From assembly GCA_035506275.1 (NCBI GenBank), contig DATJPT010000020.1, forward strand, positions 1-64,000: a stretch of 64,000 nt of DNA, in the 5' to 3' direction. This document shows positions 43,754 through 52,162 of the stretch, piece after piece; within the stretch, counting starts at the first letter, position 1, and each line of letters starts with the position of its first letter. Origin of the DNA: Bacteroidota bacterium (GTDB lineage Bacteria; Bacteroidota; Ignavibacteria; UBA10030; UBA8401). Made by a program: the position numbers and the translations under genes. A model generated the notes under the pieces. The model did not search any database and was not told where the DNA came from. It worked only from the letters and a program-made list of their open reading frames with translations.

Positions 43754-45045
43754 GCTTCAAGCTCCTTGAACAATTCCGATGTTTGCCGTTTATAGATGCC
43801 GATGCCGGAGATCGCTGTCCCCAGAAAAGTCGCCATCAATCCAGGCAGGAAGCCAACGACGAAAGTGAACGGTGTGATCTGTGCCCGCACGACGTTCGGA
43901 AGCATCATCGAACTGTCTTTCAGCACCGACCCGATATCCAGCCCCTTCACCTGTCCGTAATACGCGATCGATAACCCGATGGCCGTACCGGCAAGTGATC
44001 CGATGAAACCGATCATCAGCGATTCCGCGAGGAGTGAAAAATAAATATGCGTCTTGTCTTCCCCCACCGCCAGACGGACGCCGATCTCGCCGTACCGGCG
44101 GAGACTGCCGGTCAGTCCTGCATTCCAAAGAACGATCGACATCGCAAAAATGAAAATTCCAATGATGACGTTGGAGAAAAGGTCGACATAATCCAGATAA
44201 TCTGAGAGACCGCTTGCGGTGCGGAGTGTTTGCATGACGGGGGAAAATTGATCGCCGGTGTTCGGGCCGGCCGCCGGAGAAGGTGTATGCCTGGAATTGA
44301 ACTCCGACGTTACTGCAGCCGCCCGCTCCTGATGATAGATATCATCGGTAAAAAAGCCCAGGATCTCCCCCGCTCCGTTTTGAATATCCAGCGCCCGCTG
44401 GATGTCCGCAACGTCAGCGATCATCGTCCCTTTATCCATGGCAACAATGCCGAAACGCACCGTGCCTACCACGGCGAAATTCGTCATGCTCATGCTGCCG
44501 TACATCGTGGAGCTGATCAACGTCGCCGTTCCGCCTGCTTGAACGCGAAGTTTGTCGGCGAGCTCTTCCCCAACAAGGATCTCGCCGGGTTGATTCGGCA
44601 TCCTGCCCGACACGATCGCCTGTTTAACGTTGAGAATTGTTTCCTCCGGACTCCCGGCCGAAAGAAGATCGACGGCGAGCCCGCTGACCGGCGCCTGAGC
44701 CCGCGTCTCTCCTTTTTCATCGGGGATGTCCAGTAGACCGCCGAATTTGATCCGCGGAGTCCAGAGAATATCAGGGTAGTCGCGTTTCAACTCCGTCATG
44801 AGCGAGTCGATTCCCAGAAGCGCCAGATCATTGGGGACCTGGTCCGCCTCTTTCGCATACGCCCGCGTCATGACAAGGACATGCCCGGTGCTGAAGTGTG
44901 CCGTCGACTGGATCATTGACGAGACCGTGCCGTTCAACCATGCGTGGAGAATAACCGTGAGGAGAACTCCGGCCAGAACGGTGATGAAGGGGAACAACGA
45001 GCGCGATCGGTCGCGCAGAAGCCCTTTGAAGAGGAATGAGATCAT
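43750..45045 (-). CDS. FtsX/LolC-type ABC transporter permease
   Basis: 431 aa from the ATG at 45045 (the frame to 45132 lies within the preceding gene). One N-terminal membrane helix (SLFPFITVLAGVLLTVILHA), a large periplasmic domain (about 60-280), then three membrane helices (YVDLFSNVIIGIFIFAMSIV; SLLAESLMIGFIGSLAGTAI; FVVGFLPGLMATFLGTAISG). This is the FtsX/MacB/LolCE architecture. It pairs with the permease encoded directly upstream, overlapping by 4 nt, so a heterodimer is likely, as in LolC/LolE. Confidence 0.9.
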   Translation of the reverse strand: MISFLFKGLLRDRSRSLFPFITVLAGVLLTVILHAWLNGTVSSMIQSTAHFSTGHVLVMTRAYAKEADQVPNDLALLGIDSLMTELKRDYPDILWTPRIKFGGLLDIPDEKGETRAQAPVSGLAVDLLSAGSPEETILNVKQAIVSGRMPNQPGEILVGEELADKLRVQAGGTATLISSTMYGSMSMTNFAVVGTVRFGIVAMDKGTMIADVADIQRALDIQNGAGEILGFFTDDIYHQERAAAVTSEFNSRHTPSPAAGPNTGDQFSPVMQTLRTASGLSDYLDYVDLFSNVIIGIFIFAMSIVLWNAGLTGSLRRYGEIGVRLAVGEDKTHIYFSLLAESLMIGFIGSLAGTAIGLSIAYYGQVKGLDIGSVLKDSSMMLPNVVRAQITPFTFVVGFLPGLMATFLGTAISGIGIYKRQTSELFKELEA

Positions 45046-46214
45046 GAGAGCTTCCCCCGCAGAGCGTCGGTCGGTTTGAGATCTGCGATCTTCCGCGTCG
45101 GCAAATAGCTGACAATCGTCGTAACGACACAAACGACGACGGTCGTTCCGATGATCAGCTCGGGCGAATAAGTGGGAAAGAGCTTTTCGCCGATGGCAAA
45201 GCCAAAATTATCCGTACCGGACGGAAGGGCAAATCCTTTGTTGGCGATGACCGCCAGCAAAGGAATGCCGTACAATGCCGCGACCGCAGCGGCAAGGAGG
45301 CTGTGGAATGCCCCCTCAAGCGTGAACAGCTCGATGATCCGCGTACGGGTCATTCCGAGCGCCATCAACGTTCCCATTTCTTTTCTGCGGCGCCAGATCG
45401 AAAGAACCTGAGTGTCGAAGATCGCCAGCATCGCGAGGAACAAGAGAAGAAGATACATGATGCTCCCCTGAACTCTTTTCATCCGCACCATCGAATGAAG
45501 ATCCTGGAGAAGAACATTCAGATTCTTAAAATCCCATCCTTCGACGTTGCCGGCCGGCGTTGCATTTTGTTTCAGCACGACGATCGTGGCCTGATGTTCC
45601 ATTCGTGTGAACTGCTGCAGTTGACGCAACGGGATCCAGATCTGTTCATTGTCGATATCCTGGACGGTGGAACTGAAGACTTCCACGATCCGGACATCGC
45701 GTGCGTCAAATGTTCCATGAACATCTCTCCATTGCACGGTGACCAGGTCTCCCTTTTTCAGGCCTGCGCTTTTCGCCATCCTGTTTCCGATGATCCCGGG
45801 AATGCCGTCCGGACCGGATTTCAGGAGTGAGGTCGGCAGCGACAGGATCGTTTGGTCGGGGTCGATTCCTTTAAGAATAATCGAACGAAATCGGCCCTGC
45901 GGATAGATCGTTGCAGTTCGGATCAGAATCGGCGTTGCTTTTTGCCGATCGATCAAGGTTTGCAGCTGGGGGTTGATCACCGCATGAGCATCTTCCAGCG
46001 ACAGAGGGTCGTAGGGATTATACCCATTTTGCCAGTATTGCCCTCCGCCGTACAGGGCGTCGACGGTTGAACGTTCGACCTGATCGTTCAGGCCGTCATA
46101 GAATCCCTGCAGGAAAACGATCGCCACGAAGGCAAAAGACAGCGCTACCACGTTGAGCCAGGTTCGAAGGCCCGCGTGAAGAATATTCCTGAGTGCAAGT
46201 TTAAGGATCAGCAT
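45042..46214 (-). CDS. FtsX/LolE-type ABC transporter permease
   Basis: 390 aa. N-terminal helix (WLNVVALSFAFVAIVFLQGF), a periplasmic domain (about 45-255), and three C-terminal membrane helices (IMYLLLLFLAMLAIFDTQVL; LLAAAVAALYGIPLLAVIAN; LIIGTTVVVCVVTTIVSYLP), with the cytoplasmic ATPase-coupling segment RRRKEMGTLMALGMTRTRII and the C-terminal PTRKIADLKPTDALRGKLS. Four conserved coupling residues resemble the MacB/FtsX family. It is 7 nt after the ATPase gene. Together the ATPase and two permeases form a complete transporter. Confidence 0.92.
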   Translation of the reverse strand: MLILKLALRNILHAGLRTWLNVVALSFAFVAIVFLQGFYDGLNDQVERSTVDALYGGGQYWQNGYNPYDPLSLEDAHAVINPQLQTLIDRQKATPILIRTATIYPQGRFRSIILKGIDPDQTILSLPTSLLKSGPDGIPGIIGNRMAKSAGLKKGDLVTVQWRDVHGTFDARDVRIVEVFSSTVQDIDNEQIWIPLRQLQQFTRMEHQATIVVLKQNATPAGNVEGWDFKNLNVLLQDLHSMVRMKRVQGSIMYLLLLFLAMLAIFDTQVLSIWRRRKEMGTLMALGMTRTRIIELFTLEGAFHSLLAAAVAALYGIPLLAVIANKGFALPSGTDNFGFAIGEKLFPTYSPELIIGTTVVVCVVTTIVSYLPTRKIADLKPTDALRGKLS

Positions 46215-46221
46215 AAGCAGC

Positions 46222-46932
46222 CTATCGCTTGATAGTATCGATTACACGCTCGTCCTTGGAAATTTTTCCGTCCACAAGCGTGATCTTTCGCTTCAAATAG
46301 CCGATGACCTTTTCGTCGTGTGTGGCGAAAATGAACGTCGCGGCAAGTTCTTCATTCAATTTCACCATTGTCTTCATGATGTGGTGCGAATTTGTCGCGT
46401 CGAGGTTGGCCGTCGGTTCGTCCGCCAGCACGATCTCCGGCTTCTTGACAATTGCCCGTGCGATCGCGACACGCTGGCTTTGTCCCCCGGAAAGCTGCGA
46501 CGGCCGGGAATCGGCGCGGTCCGCAAGCCCGACCCATTCCAGCGCTTCGTCCACCAGCTGCTTGCGGCGGGATGCTTCCATTCCCTGCAGCAGGAGCGGA
46601 AATTCGACGTTCTCATACACCGTATAGACGGGGAGCAGGTTGAAGGTCTGAAAGATGAAACCGATGTGATTATTGCGCAAGGTTGCGGCTTCCCTGTGAG
46701 AAAGAGATTCGATTTTTTGTCCGAGCACTTCGGCGCTGCCGATTGTCGGTGCGTCGAGCGAGCCGATGATGTTAAGGAGAGTCGTCTTCCCCGAGCCGCT
46801 CGGTCCGATGAGTCCGAGAAATTCTCCTTTCATCACGGAGAGATTTACCTCGTCGAGAGCTTTCAACGATGTGGAGCCGAGGGAATAGATCTTATTAAGA
46901 TTTGTTATTGTGATCAGTGCTGAGTTCTCCAT
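46222..46932 (-). CDS. ABC transporter ATP-binding protein (LolD/MacB-type)
   Basis: 236 aa from the ATG at 46932 (GGAAAAAG upstream). Walker A GLIGPSGSGKTTLLNIIG, Q-loop FIFQTFNLLPVYTVYENVEF, signature QLSGGQSQRVAIARAIVKKP, Walker B EIVLADEPTANLDATNS and H-loop IFATHDEKVIGYLKRKI are all present. The NLLPVYTVYENVEFPLLLQG segment is characteristic of LolD/MacB ATPases that drive extraction of lipoproteins or other hydrophobic molecules. It forms the motor for the two permeases downstream. Confidence 0.95.
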   Translation of the reverse strand: MENSALITITNLNKIYSLGSTSLKALDEVNLSVMKGEFLGLIGPSGSGKTTLLNIIGSLDAPTIGSAEVLGQKIESLSHREAATLRNNHIGFIFQTFNLLPVYTVYENVEFPLLLQGMEASRRKQLVDEALEWVGLADRADSRPSQLSGGQSQRVAIARAIVKKPEIVLADEPTANLDATNSHHIMKTMVKLNEELAATFIFATHDEKVIGYLKRKITLVDGKISKDERVIDTIKR

Positions 46933-46990
46933 ACTTTTTCCGGCGCTGTTCCATTGATGCAACGATCAGACAAAAATGCCTGACCCACGG

Positions 46991-48139
46991 TTAATGATTG
47001 AATACTGCCATGATCTGAAGTCCGGTTCCTGCGAACGGATTCTCTCCCGTCTGATTAGTGTAAATACGGATGACATCCGGGTTCCAGAAACCGATCAGGT
47101 AAAAACTCCAATTATCGTACGTCCGCTGCCATGTCATCAATCTGTACCACTGATCATTCTTCCAGTCGTGATAGATCATCGCCGATGCCTGGTCGACGAT
47201 GCCGATGGGATAACTGAGGGACAATGCCGAAAAGCCGATTCCTTCGGACGAAGCGAAAGGCTCGCTCGGCGTGTCCGACCGAAAATATTCTGTCTCGGCA
47301 TACAACCCGTTTCCAACCGCAAAGGTGTAATCTGCTCCAACCGTCCATAACCGCTGGTATTTATTTTGAAGGAGATCATTCTCCTGGCGAATTAACGCCG
47401 ACTCCAGCCAGAGGCCGACCCCGAGATCCCATTTCCCGTCCAACCCCAGCCGGTCTTCGGGAGCAATAAGGCTGGTTGTATCTCCGGGCAACGGTATGAG
47501 CCGGCTCAGATCAGCGCGGCGATGGTCGTACGTCGCAGCAACCTCGCCTGTCCACAGCGGCAGCTGCACTCTGCCGCCGTACTCTGATGTACGTTTTTCC
47601 GTGGGAACTAGTTCCCATCCCTTTGTCGCATCATTCCCGTAGAGATCCCAGAGCCAGATATTCGCGTTATTGAGGAAGGTATACCGGGCCAGGGCGGCAT
47701 AGACCCCTTCTGTGAGTTGAAGGGGATCGCGCGGGTCGACGCGGTCAAACCACATGAGGGGCCGGAAAATGGCCGCCGAGCCAAAATTAATTTTCTGCAG
47801 GCCGACTCTGAACTCAAATTTATCCGTCGAAATTCTGACCCAGCCGCGGTACGGCTTCAGTTCTTCGTCATACGAAGGTGTGCCGCCTTTTACATAACGA
47901 AAAGTTGAGAACGTGTTCAACGACAACTCCAGATTCGCCTCGAATTGATCGTTGAGCCTCTTTTCGACAAGGAGGTCGGGAATGTATCGGATTCCCCCCT
48001 GTGAAGCGTATGCGCTGTCATGATTGGCGCTGATCCATCCCGACGCCTGCCCGTGCAGGTCCCCTGTTTGAGCCCGGGCCGGTTGAAAAGTCCAGAAAAG
48101 AAACACGATGTAACCGACGATTTTAACGGGTGAAAACAC
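46991..48139 (-). CDS. Outer-membrane beta-barrel protein of the TetR operon
   Basis: 382 aa with a signal peptide (cleavage near ARA-QT, residue 24). Alternating beta-strands rich in Trp and Tyr follow (ASGWISANHD, ANLELSLNTF, FRVGLQKINFGSAAIFRPLM, LWLESALIRQEND, WSFYLIGFWNPD) with a C-terminal IMAVFNH strand. It resembles DUF1302/alginate-export-type barrels. A GTG start is used. It comes first after the regulator gene, so it could be the outer-membrane exit or receptor for the ABC transporter's cargo. No family name is certain. Confidence 0.75.
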   Translation of the reverse strand: MFSPVKIVGYIVFLFWTFQPARAQTGDLHGQASGWISANHDSAYASQGGIRYIPDLLVEKRLNDQFEANLELSLNTFSTFRYVKGGTPSYDEELKPYRGWVRISTDKFEFRVGLQKINFGSAAIFRPLMWFDRVDPRDPLQLTEGVYAALARYTFLNNANIWLWDLYGNDATKGWELVPTEKRTSEYGGRVQLPLWTGEVAATYDHRRADLSRLIPLPGDTTSLIAPEDRLGLDGKWDLGVGLWLESALIRQENDLLQNKYQRLWTVGADYTFAVGNGLYAETEYFRSDTPSEPFASSEGIGFSALSLSYPIGIVDQASAMIYHDWKNDQWYRLMTWQRTYDNWSFYLIGFWNPDVIRIYTNQTGENPFAGTGLQIMAVFNH

Positions 48140-48195
48140 TATTCATTCTTTCGGAAAAAAAGTCAACACGCTGCGGTGCATTGTCAATGCGCAGC

Positions 48196-48795
48196 TTAAT
48201 CCTTCGATTTTTCCCAACGGGAGAGGAATGTTTCGATCAAATGATCTTTGAGAGCATCGATCGGAAACATCTCGGGAGCGACCGTATAATTTGCAACGAC
48301 TCCGTCGAAGACGAACATCAGAAGAAAACTATCGAGGTCGGGATTGTCGGAGCCCAGCTGTTTGACGAGGCTGCTCAGCTTGACGAACGTAAGCTCGAAA
48401 TACTGTTTCCCTCTTTTCTTCATCAGCTTCCGGTATTCTTCATCGAGGCTGAGTTGAAGTGAAAGCCTTACCAAAAGCGGTTTGGTCTTAATGACGTTGA
48501 GCCATGAGTTCAGCAATACGATGAACCTTTCCCTGGCAGGCCGCGGATCGTCCGCCTTAAAGAACTCGGGCATGATCTTCTCGATCTCCTCATCAAAGAT
48601 CGTGAAGAGGATATCCTGCTTTGTGGGAAAGTGAGTGAAGATGAGCCCTTTCGAAATGCGAGCCTTTTTCGCGATCGCTTCGGTGGTGGTCGCCGAATAG
48701 CCATGCTTGGCGAAGAGCTCCAGAGAGGCTGACAAGATCGCTTCCCGCGTTTTCCCCCTCATTTTACGGGCAATTTCCTTTGACCTTGGGGACAT
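48196..48795 (-). CDS. TetR-family transcriptional regulator
   Basis: 199 aa. The helix-turn-helix is at about 15-60 (KTREAILSASLELFAKHGYS, ATTTEAIAKKARISKGLIFT, HFPTKQDIL), followed by a helical effector domain (70-195). The palindromic operator upstream overlaps its own promoter. It is followed by the outer-membrane barrel and the ABC genes on the same strand, so it probably represses the whole operon and is released by a hydrophobic ligand. The ligand is unknown. Confidence 0.92.
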   Translation of the reverse strand: MSPRSKEIARKMRGKTREAILSASLELFAKHGYSATTTEAIAKKARISKGLIFTHFPTKQDILFTIFDEEIEKIMPEFFKADDPRPARERFIVLLNSWLNVIKTKPLLVRLSLQLSLDEEYRKLMKKRGKQYFELTFVKLSSLVKQLGSDNPDLDSFLLMFVFDGVVANYTVAPEMFPIDALKDHLIETFLSRWEKSKD

Positions 48796-48815
48796 ATTTT
48801 TACCGTCGATTATGT

Positions 48816-48835
48816 TTGACTGACCGGTTAGTTAA
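48816..48835. promoter_or_regulatory. TetR operator palindrome
   Basis: TTGACTGACCGGTTAGTTAA is a 20-bp near-palindrome (8 of 10 arm positions match). It abuts the -10 box of the TetR promoter, fitting autorepression. Confidence 0.75.
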
Positions 48836-48863
48836 TGATAATACCGAAAGACAGAAAAGTCAA
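48835..48863 (-). promoter_or_regulatory. Promoter of the TetR operon
   Basis: On the minus strand TTGACT (48863-48858), 17 nt, TATCAT (48840-48835). The operator follows directly downstream. Confidence 0.75.
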
Positions 48864-48925
48864 GTAAAATCAGGCCCAAGTGGATATTACTGCCCCGCAC
48901 TTGAAGCTTTTGGCAAAGGTTCTCT

Positions 48926-48984
48926 CGTCCCCAATCTCCGATCGGGAACGGAGTGAATGTTTTCCCAAACTGAGCTTGGGAGCG
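48926..48984. repeat. Two tandem REP-like palindromes
   Basis: Unit 1 is CGTCCCCAATCTCCGATCGG (48926-48945, ending GAACG at 48950). Unit 2 is TTTCCCAAACTGAGCTTGGG (48961-48980, then AGCG). Both are versions of a palindrome CGTTCCCAAG..CTTGGGAACG. They lie between divergent TetR and ArsR promoters. Confidence 0.5.
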
Positions 48985-49158
48985 AGATGGCGGAAATTTT
49001 CAAACTGTAACACTACCCAAGCCTCCTTCATTGTTTCTTCAGGTCAATTATTCGCACGATCGATCATTAAATGGATCCATTTCCTTATGCTGGGAAAAAT
49101 ATTTTTGCCGCTTTAGCCAAGCACAGCAGGCGGATTTTCATTTGTCGATCTTTTCCAC

Positions 49159-49187
49159 TTGACATCCGGGTGACTGTGTATTATATT
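49159..49187 (+). promoter_or_regulatory. Promoter of the ArsR-SRPBCC operon
   Basis: TTGACA (49159-49164), 17 nt, TATATT (49182-49187). The -10 box overlaps the ArsR palindrome. A start near 49194 gives a leader of only ~15 nt. Confidence 0.8.
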
Positions 49188-49204
49188 CAACCATTTGGTT
49201 GAAT
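49185..49204. promoter_or_regulatory. ArsR-family operator
   Basis: ATTCAACCATTTGGTTGAAT, a perfect 9-2-9 palindrome, overlaps the -10 box and the transcription start, 5 nt before the ArsR start codon. It is the likely autoregulatory site. Confidence 0.8.
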
Positions 49205-49208
49205 AATA

Positions 49209-49583
49209 ATGCAGACGAATCTGGACCAAACGATGATGGCGCTCGCCGACCCCACCCGGCGCGCGATCCTGCAGTACCTCTCGCAGCGAGAGGCGCGCGT
49301 TACCGAGATTGCGCGGCCGTTCGACATGTCGCTGAATGCCGTTTCAAAACACATTCTCATTCTGGAACGGGCGCAGCTTGTCAACCGCCGCCGCCAAGGA
49401 CGGGAACATTATCTTTCGGTAAATACTGAACCGCTCGATGCGGCCGCCGATTGGATCGATGAATACCGCCGCGCATGGGAAGAGCGCCTCGACCGCCTCG
49501 ACGAATATCTCAAAACATTGCAGGTAAATGAGAAGAATAATCCAGGAGTGAAGGAGAAAAAACATGCCCGAAAAAAAACATAG
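49209..49583 (+). CDS. ArsR-family (SRPBCC-associated) transcriptional regulator
   Basis: 124 aa. Winged helix: MMALADPTRRAILQYLSQRE, VTEIARPFDMSLNAVSKHIL, ILERAQLVNRRRQGREHYLS. No metal-binding cysteine motif (ELCVC-type) is present, so it is the SRPBCC/AHSA1-associated branch. The C-terminal segment WIDEYRRAWEERLDRLDEYL is typical of this group. Its gene overlaps the first SRPBCC gene by 20 nt. Autoregulation by the palindrome is very likely. The start has no Shine-Dalgarno and an almost leaderless mRNA. Confidence 0.93.
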   Translation: MQTNLDQTMMALADPTRRAILQYLSQREARVTEIARPFDMSLNAVSKHILILERAQLVNRRRQGREHYLSVNTEPLDAAADWIDEYRRAWEERLDRLDEYLKTLQVNEKNNPGVKEKKHARKKT

Positions 49584-50079
49584 GAGAGAAATGGCAGATG
49601 CCCGGCCCGGGCAGAAGCCGATCCTCATCACTCGCGTTTTCGATGCACCCCCCGAGCTCGTGTGGAAAGCTTGGACTGATCCCAAGCACCTTGTGCGCTG
49701 GTGGGGACCGAAGACTTTTACTTCTCCCTCCTGCTCGGTAGATTTCCGCGTCGGAGGTAAATACCTATTTTGCATGCGCTCCCCTGAAGGAAAGGACTAT
49801 TGGAGCACCGGCGTGTACCGCGAAATTGTTCCCTTGCGGCGAATCGTCTACACCGATAATTTCGCGGACGAGGATGGGAAGATCGTTCCCCCTTCATTCT
49901 ATGATTTTCCCGACGAGAATTGGGCTGAAGAACTCTTGGTGACTCTGACATTTGAAGCGGTTAAAGGAAGGACCACGATGACGCTTCGACACGAAGGGTT
50001 CCCCGATGCTCATCACATCACGTTAGCCTCTCTCGGCTGGAATGAGTCGCTCGACAAGCTTGCACAAAGTATACACTAA
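49564..50079 (+). CDS. SRPBCC/AHSA1-domain protein 1
   Basis: 171 aa. The lipid/hydrophobic ligand-binding START-like fold is shown by ITRVFDAPPELVWKAWTDPK, HLVRWWGPKTFTSPS, DFRVGGKYLFCMRSPEGKDY and a C-terminal helix GWNESLDKLAQSI. It resembles the domain of Aha1-type Hsp90 activators but in bacteria usually occurs with ArsR regulators and has no known ligand. First of five paralogues in this operon. Confidence 0.9.
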   Translation: MPEKKHRREMADARPGQKPILITRVFDAPPELVWKAWTDPKHLVRWWGPKTFTSPSCSVDFRVGGKYLFCMRSPEGKDYWSTGVYREIVPLRRIVYTDNFADEDGKIVPPSFYDFPDENWAEELLVTLTFEAVKGRTTMTLRHEGFPDAHHITLASLGWNESLDKLAQSIH

Positions 50080-50086
50080 CAACCAA

Positions 50087-50611
50087 ATGAAAACGCATCA
50101 TATGGGAAAGAACAACCGCGCGACCGTTACCATGGAACCGGGAAAACAAGAGATCGTCATCACGCGCATATTTAATGCGCCGCGCGACCTCGTCTTCAGG
50201 ATGTTCATGGATCCGAATCATATTCACCAATGGTGGGGACCAAAATACCTCGCCACCAAGGTCGACATGATGGAAGCCAGGGTTGGAGGAAGGTGGCGGT
50301 TCGTGCAGCACGACGCCGGCGGCAAAGAATTTGCTTTCCATGGAGTATACCATGACATCACTCCTCCTGAAAGAATTATCGATACGTTCGAGTTCGAGGG
50401 ACTTCCCGAAAAGGGACATGTTTCTCTTGAAACGTTCCGGCTTGAATCCCTGCCCGGCGACCGGACAAAGCTGACTACCGTTTCGGTGTTCCAGTCTGTT
50501 GCGGACCGCGACGGAATGGCCCAATCGGGAATGGAGCAGGGCATCAACGAAACATACGACCGTCTGGAAGAACTTCTCGCAAAACAACTTCACGCTAAAG
50601 GTCAATTCTGA
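50087..50611 (+). CDS. SRPBCC/AHSA1-domain protein 2
   Basis: 174 aa from the ATG at 50087, 7 nt after the preceding gene; the ATG at 50102 is equally possible, and the frame to 50042 overlaps the previous gene. Motifs ITRIFNAPRDLVFRMFMDPN, HIHQWWGPKYLATKVDMMEA, RVGGRWRFVQHDAGGKEFAF and GINETYDRLEELL. Compared with the others it keeps a long, hydrophobic-rich central region (VSLETFRLESLPGDRTKLTT). Confidence 0.9.
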   Translation: MKTHHMGKNNRATVTMEPGKQEIVITRIFNAPRDLVFRMFMDPNHIHQWWGPKYLATKVDMMEARVGGRWRFVQHDAGGKEFAFHGVYHDITPPERIIDTFEFEGLPEKGHVSLETFRLESLPGDRTKLTTVSVFQSVADRDGMAQSGMEQGINETYDRLEELLAKQLHAKGQF

Positions 50612-50621
50612 GGGAGGCACA

Positions 50622-51185
50622 ATGAGAAAGCTTTTTACGTTTGAGATGGTTTCCGCCGACGGTTTCTTCGAGGGGCCTCACCATGAATTAGACTGGCACA
50701 TGGTCGACGACGAATTCCACGAATTTTCTGAGCTGCAGCTCAGCGAAACGGACCTTCTTCTGTTCGGGCGAGTGACGTATCAGCTTATGGCCTCGTACTG
50801 GCCGACTGCCCAGAACGATCCGGGAGTGAAGGATAAAATGAACAACACTGCGAAGGTCGTTTTTTCTAGAACGCTAAGCAAAGTGGAATGGAACAAAACG
50901 ACGCTTTTCAACGGAAACGTAGCAGCAGAAGTGGCGCGACTAAAAAAAGAACCTGGCAAAAATATCGCTTTGTTAGGGAGCGGAGAGATCGCATCTCTCC
51001 TTCTGAAAGCGGGATTGATCGATGAGCACAGGATCATGATCAGCCCTGTCGTTCTCGGCGCCGGCATTCCTTTGTTCAAAAACCTGGAACGGAGATATGA
51101 ATTAAAATTGTTGAAGACAAGGGTGTTTACGTCGGGAAATGTCCTTCTTTGTTACCAGCCCGATAACGAGAAAATTGTCCACTGA
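50622..51185 (+). CDS. Dihydrofolate-reductase-family (RibD C-terminal-like) protein
   Basis: 187 aa from the ATG at 50622 with GGGAGG upstream. RKLFTFEMVSADGFFEGPHH, LLFGRVTYQLMASYWPT, KVVFSRTLSKVEWNKTTLFN, NIALLGSGEIASLLLKAGLI and DEHRIMISPVVLGAGIPLFK fit the RibD_C/DHFR fold. It probably binds NADPH and reduces an unidentified substrate. It ends with TGATG overlap to the DoxX gene. Confidence 0.92.
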   Translation: MRKLFTFEMVSADGFFEGPHHELDWHMVDDEFHEFSELQLSETDLLLFGRVTYQLMASYWPTAQNDPGVKDKMNNTAKVVFSRTLSKVEWNKTTLFNGNVAAEVARLKKEPGKNIALLGSGEIASLLLKAGLIDEHRIMISPVVLGAGIPLFKNLERRYELKLLKTRVFTSGNVLLCYQPDNEKIVH

Positions 51186-51655
51186 TGTTTTTCAAAAAGA
51201 ATAGAAGCCTCAGTTCAATGAAGATCGGATCATTATGGGAGGGTCAGGCGCCGCGTCTCCTGAGCCTCCTCCGTATCGCCGCCGCCGTCATGTTCTTGTT
51301 CATCGGCACGATGAAACTCTTCGCGTTCCCGAAAGCGCTGTTCCCCAATGGGGGCACCGTTCAATTGTTTTCGGAGATCGGGCTGGCCGGTGTCCTCGAA
51401 GCGTTCGGAGGTCTCTTTCTTTTGCTTGGCCTCTTCACTAGACCCGCGGCATTTCTTCTTTCAGGAGAAATGGCTGTCGCCTATTTCCAGGCCCATTTTC
51501 CTCAGGGATTCTGGCCTTTTCTTAACGGCGGGCAGCCGGCAGTGCTGTATTGTTTCATCTGGCTCTACGTGTCAGCGGCAGGAGGCGGGCCGTGGAGCCT
51601 TGACGCCTTGCTCAAAAAACATCATGCAACGGTCACCACAGGAGAACAACTATGA
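51185..51655 (+). CDS. DoxX-family membrane protein
   Basis: 156 aa with four membrane helices. LSLLRIAAAVMFLFIGTMKL, GLAGVLEAFGGLFLLLGLFT, RPAAFLLSGEMAVAYFQAHF, FWPFLNGGQPAVLYCFIWLY are the DoxX/TQO-small-subunit-like signature. Such proteins are linked to quinone or redox reactions in the membrane. It overlaps the upstream DHFR-like gene by 1 nt and the next SRPBCC gene by 4 nt, so it is part of the operon. Confidence 0.92.
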   Translation: MFFKKNRSLSSMKIGSLWEGQAPRLLSLLRIAAAVMFLFIGTMKLFAFPKALFPNGGTVQLFSEIGLAGVLEAFGGLFLLLGLFTRPAAFLLSGEMAVAYFQAHFPQGFWPFLNGGQPAVLYCFIWLYVSAAGGGPWSLDALLKKHHATVTTGEQL

Positions 51656-52143
51656 AACAAAGTGCACAGGGAGCGACGGTGAAATCCCCGCGGGAACTGA
51701 CGCTGACGCGGACATTCAATGTTCCGCGGGAAATCGTCTTCAGAGCTTGGACCGATCCGCATCAGGTCGCACAATGGTGGGGTCCAAAGGAATTTACCAA
51801 TCCGAGATGTGAGTGGAATGCGCGCGCCGGCGGGAAGATCCGCGTTGATATGCGCGGTCCGGGGGGCAATGTTCATCCGATGGGGGGCGCTTTCCGCGAA
51901 GTGGTTCCGTACGAACGGCTTGTTTTTACGACCACCGCTTTCTACGATGATGAGAACAAACCGATCCTCGAAAATCTCAACGTGGTTACTTTCGAAGAGC
52001 ATGGCGGGGGAACGAAGATGACCGTTCACGTGACCGTGCTTCATGCGACGCCCGAAGCAGAAGCGCCGCTCGCAGGAATGAAAGAAGGATGGAGCTCGAG
52101 TCTGGACAAACTTGCCGAACTTCTTACGGCTGCAAAAAAATAA
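51652..52143 (+). CDS. SRPBCC/AHSA1-domain protein 3
   Basis: 163 aa. LTRTFNVPREIVFRAWTDPH, QVAQWWGPKEFTNPRCEWNA, ARAGGKIRVDMRGPGGNVHP and GMKEGWSSSLDKLAELL. It is close in pattern to proteins 1 and 4 and its start codon overlaps the DoxX stop. It ends 20 nt before the DUF4287 gene. Confidence 0.9.
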   Translation: MKQSAQGATVKSPRELTLTRTFNVPREIVFRAWTDPHQVAQWWGPKEFTNPRCEWNARAGGKIRVDMRGPGGNVHPMGGAFREVVPYERLVFTTTAFYDDENKPILENLNVVTFEEHGGGTKMTVHVTVLHATPEAEAPLAGMKEGWSSSLDKLAELLTAAKK

Positions 52144-52162
52144 CATTGTGTGGAGGATTGAC

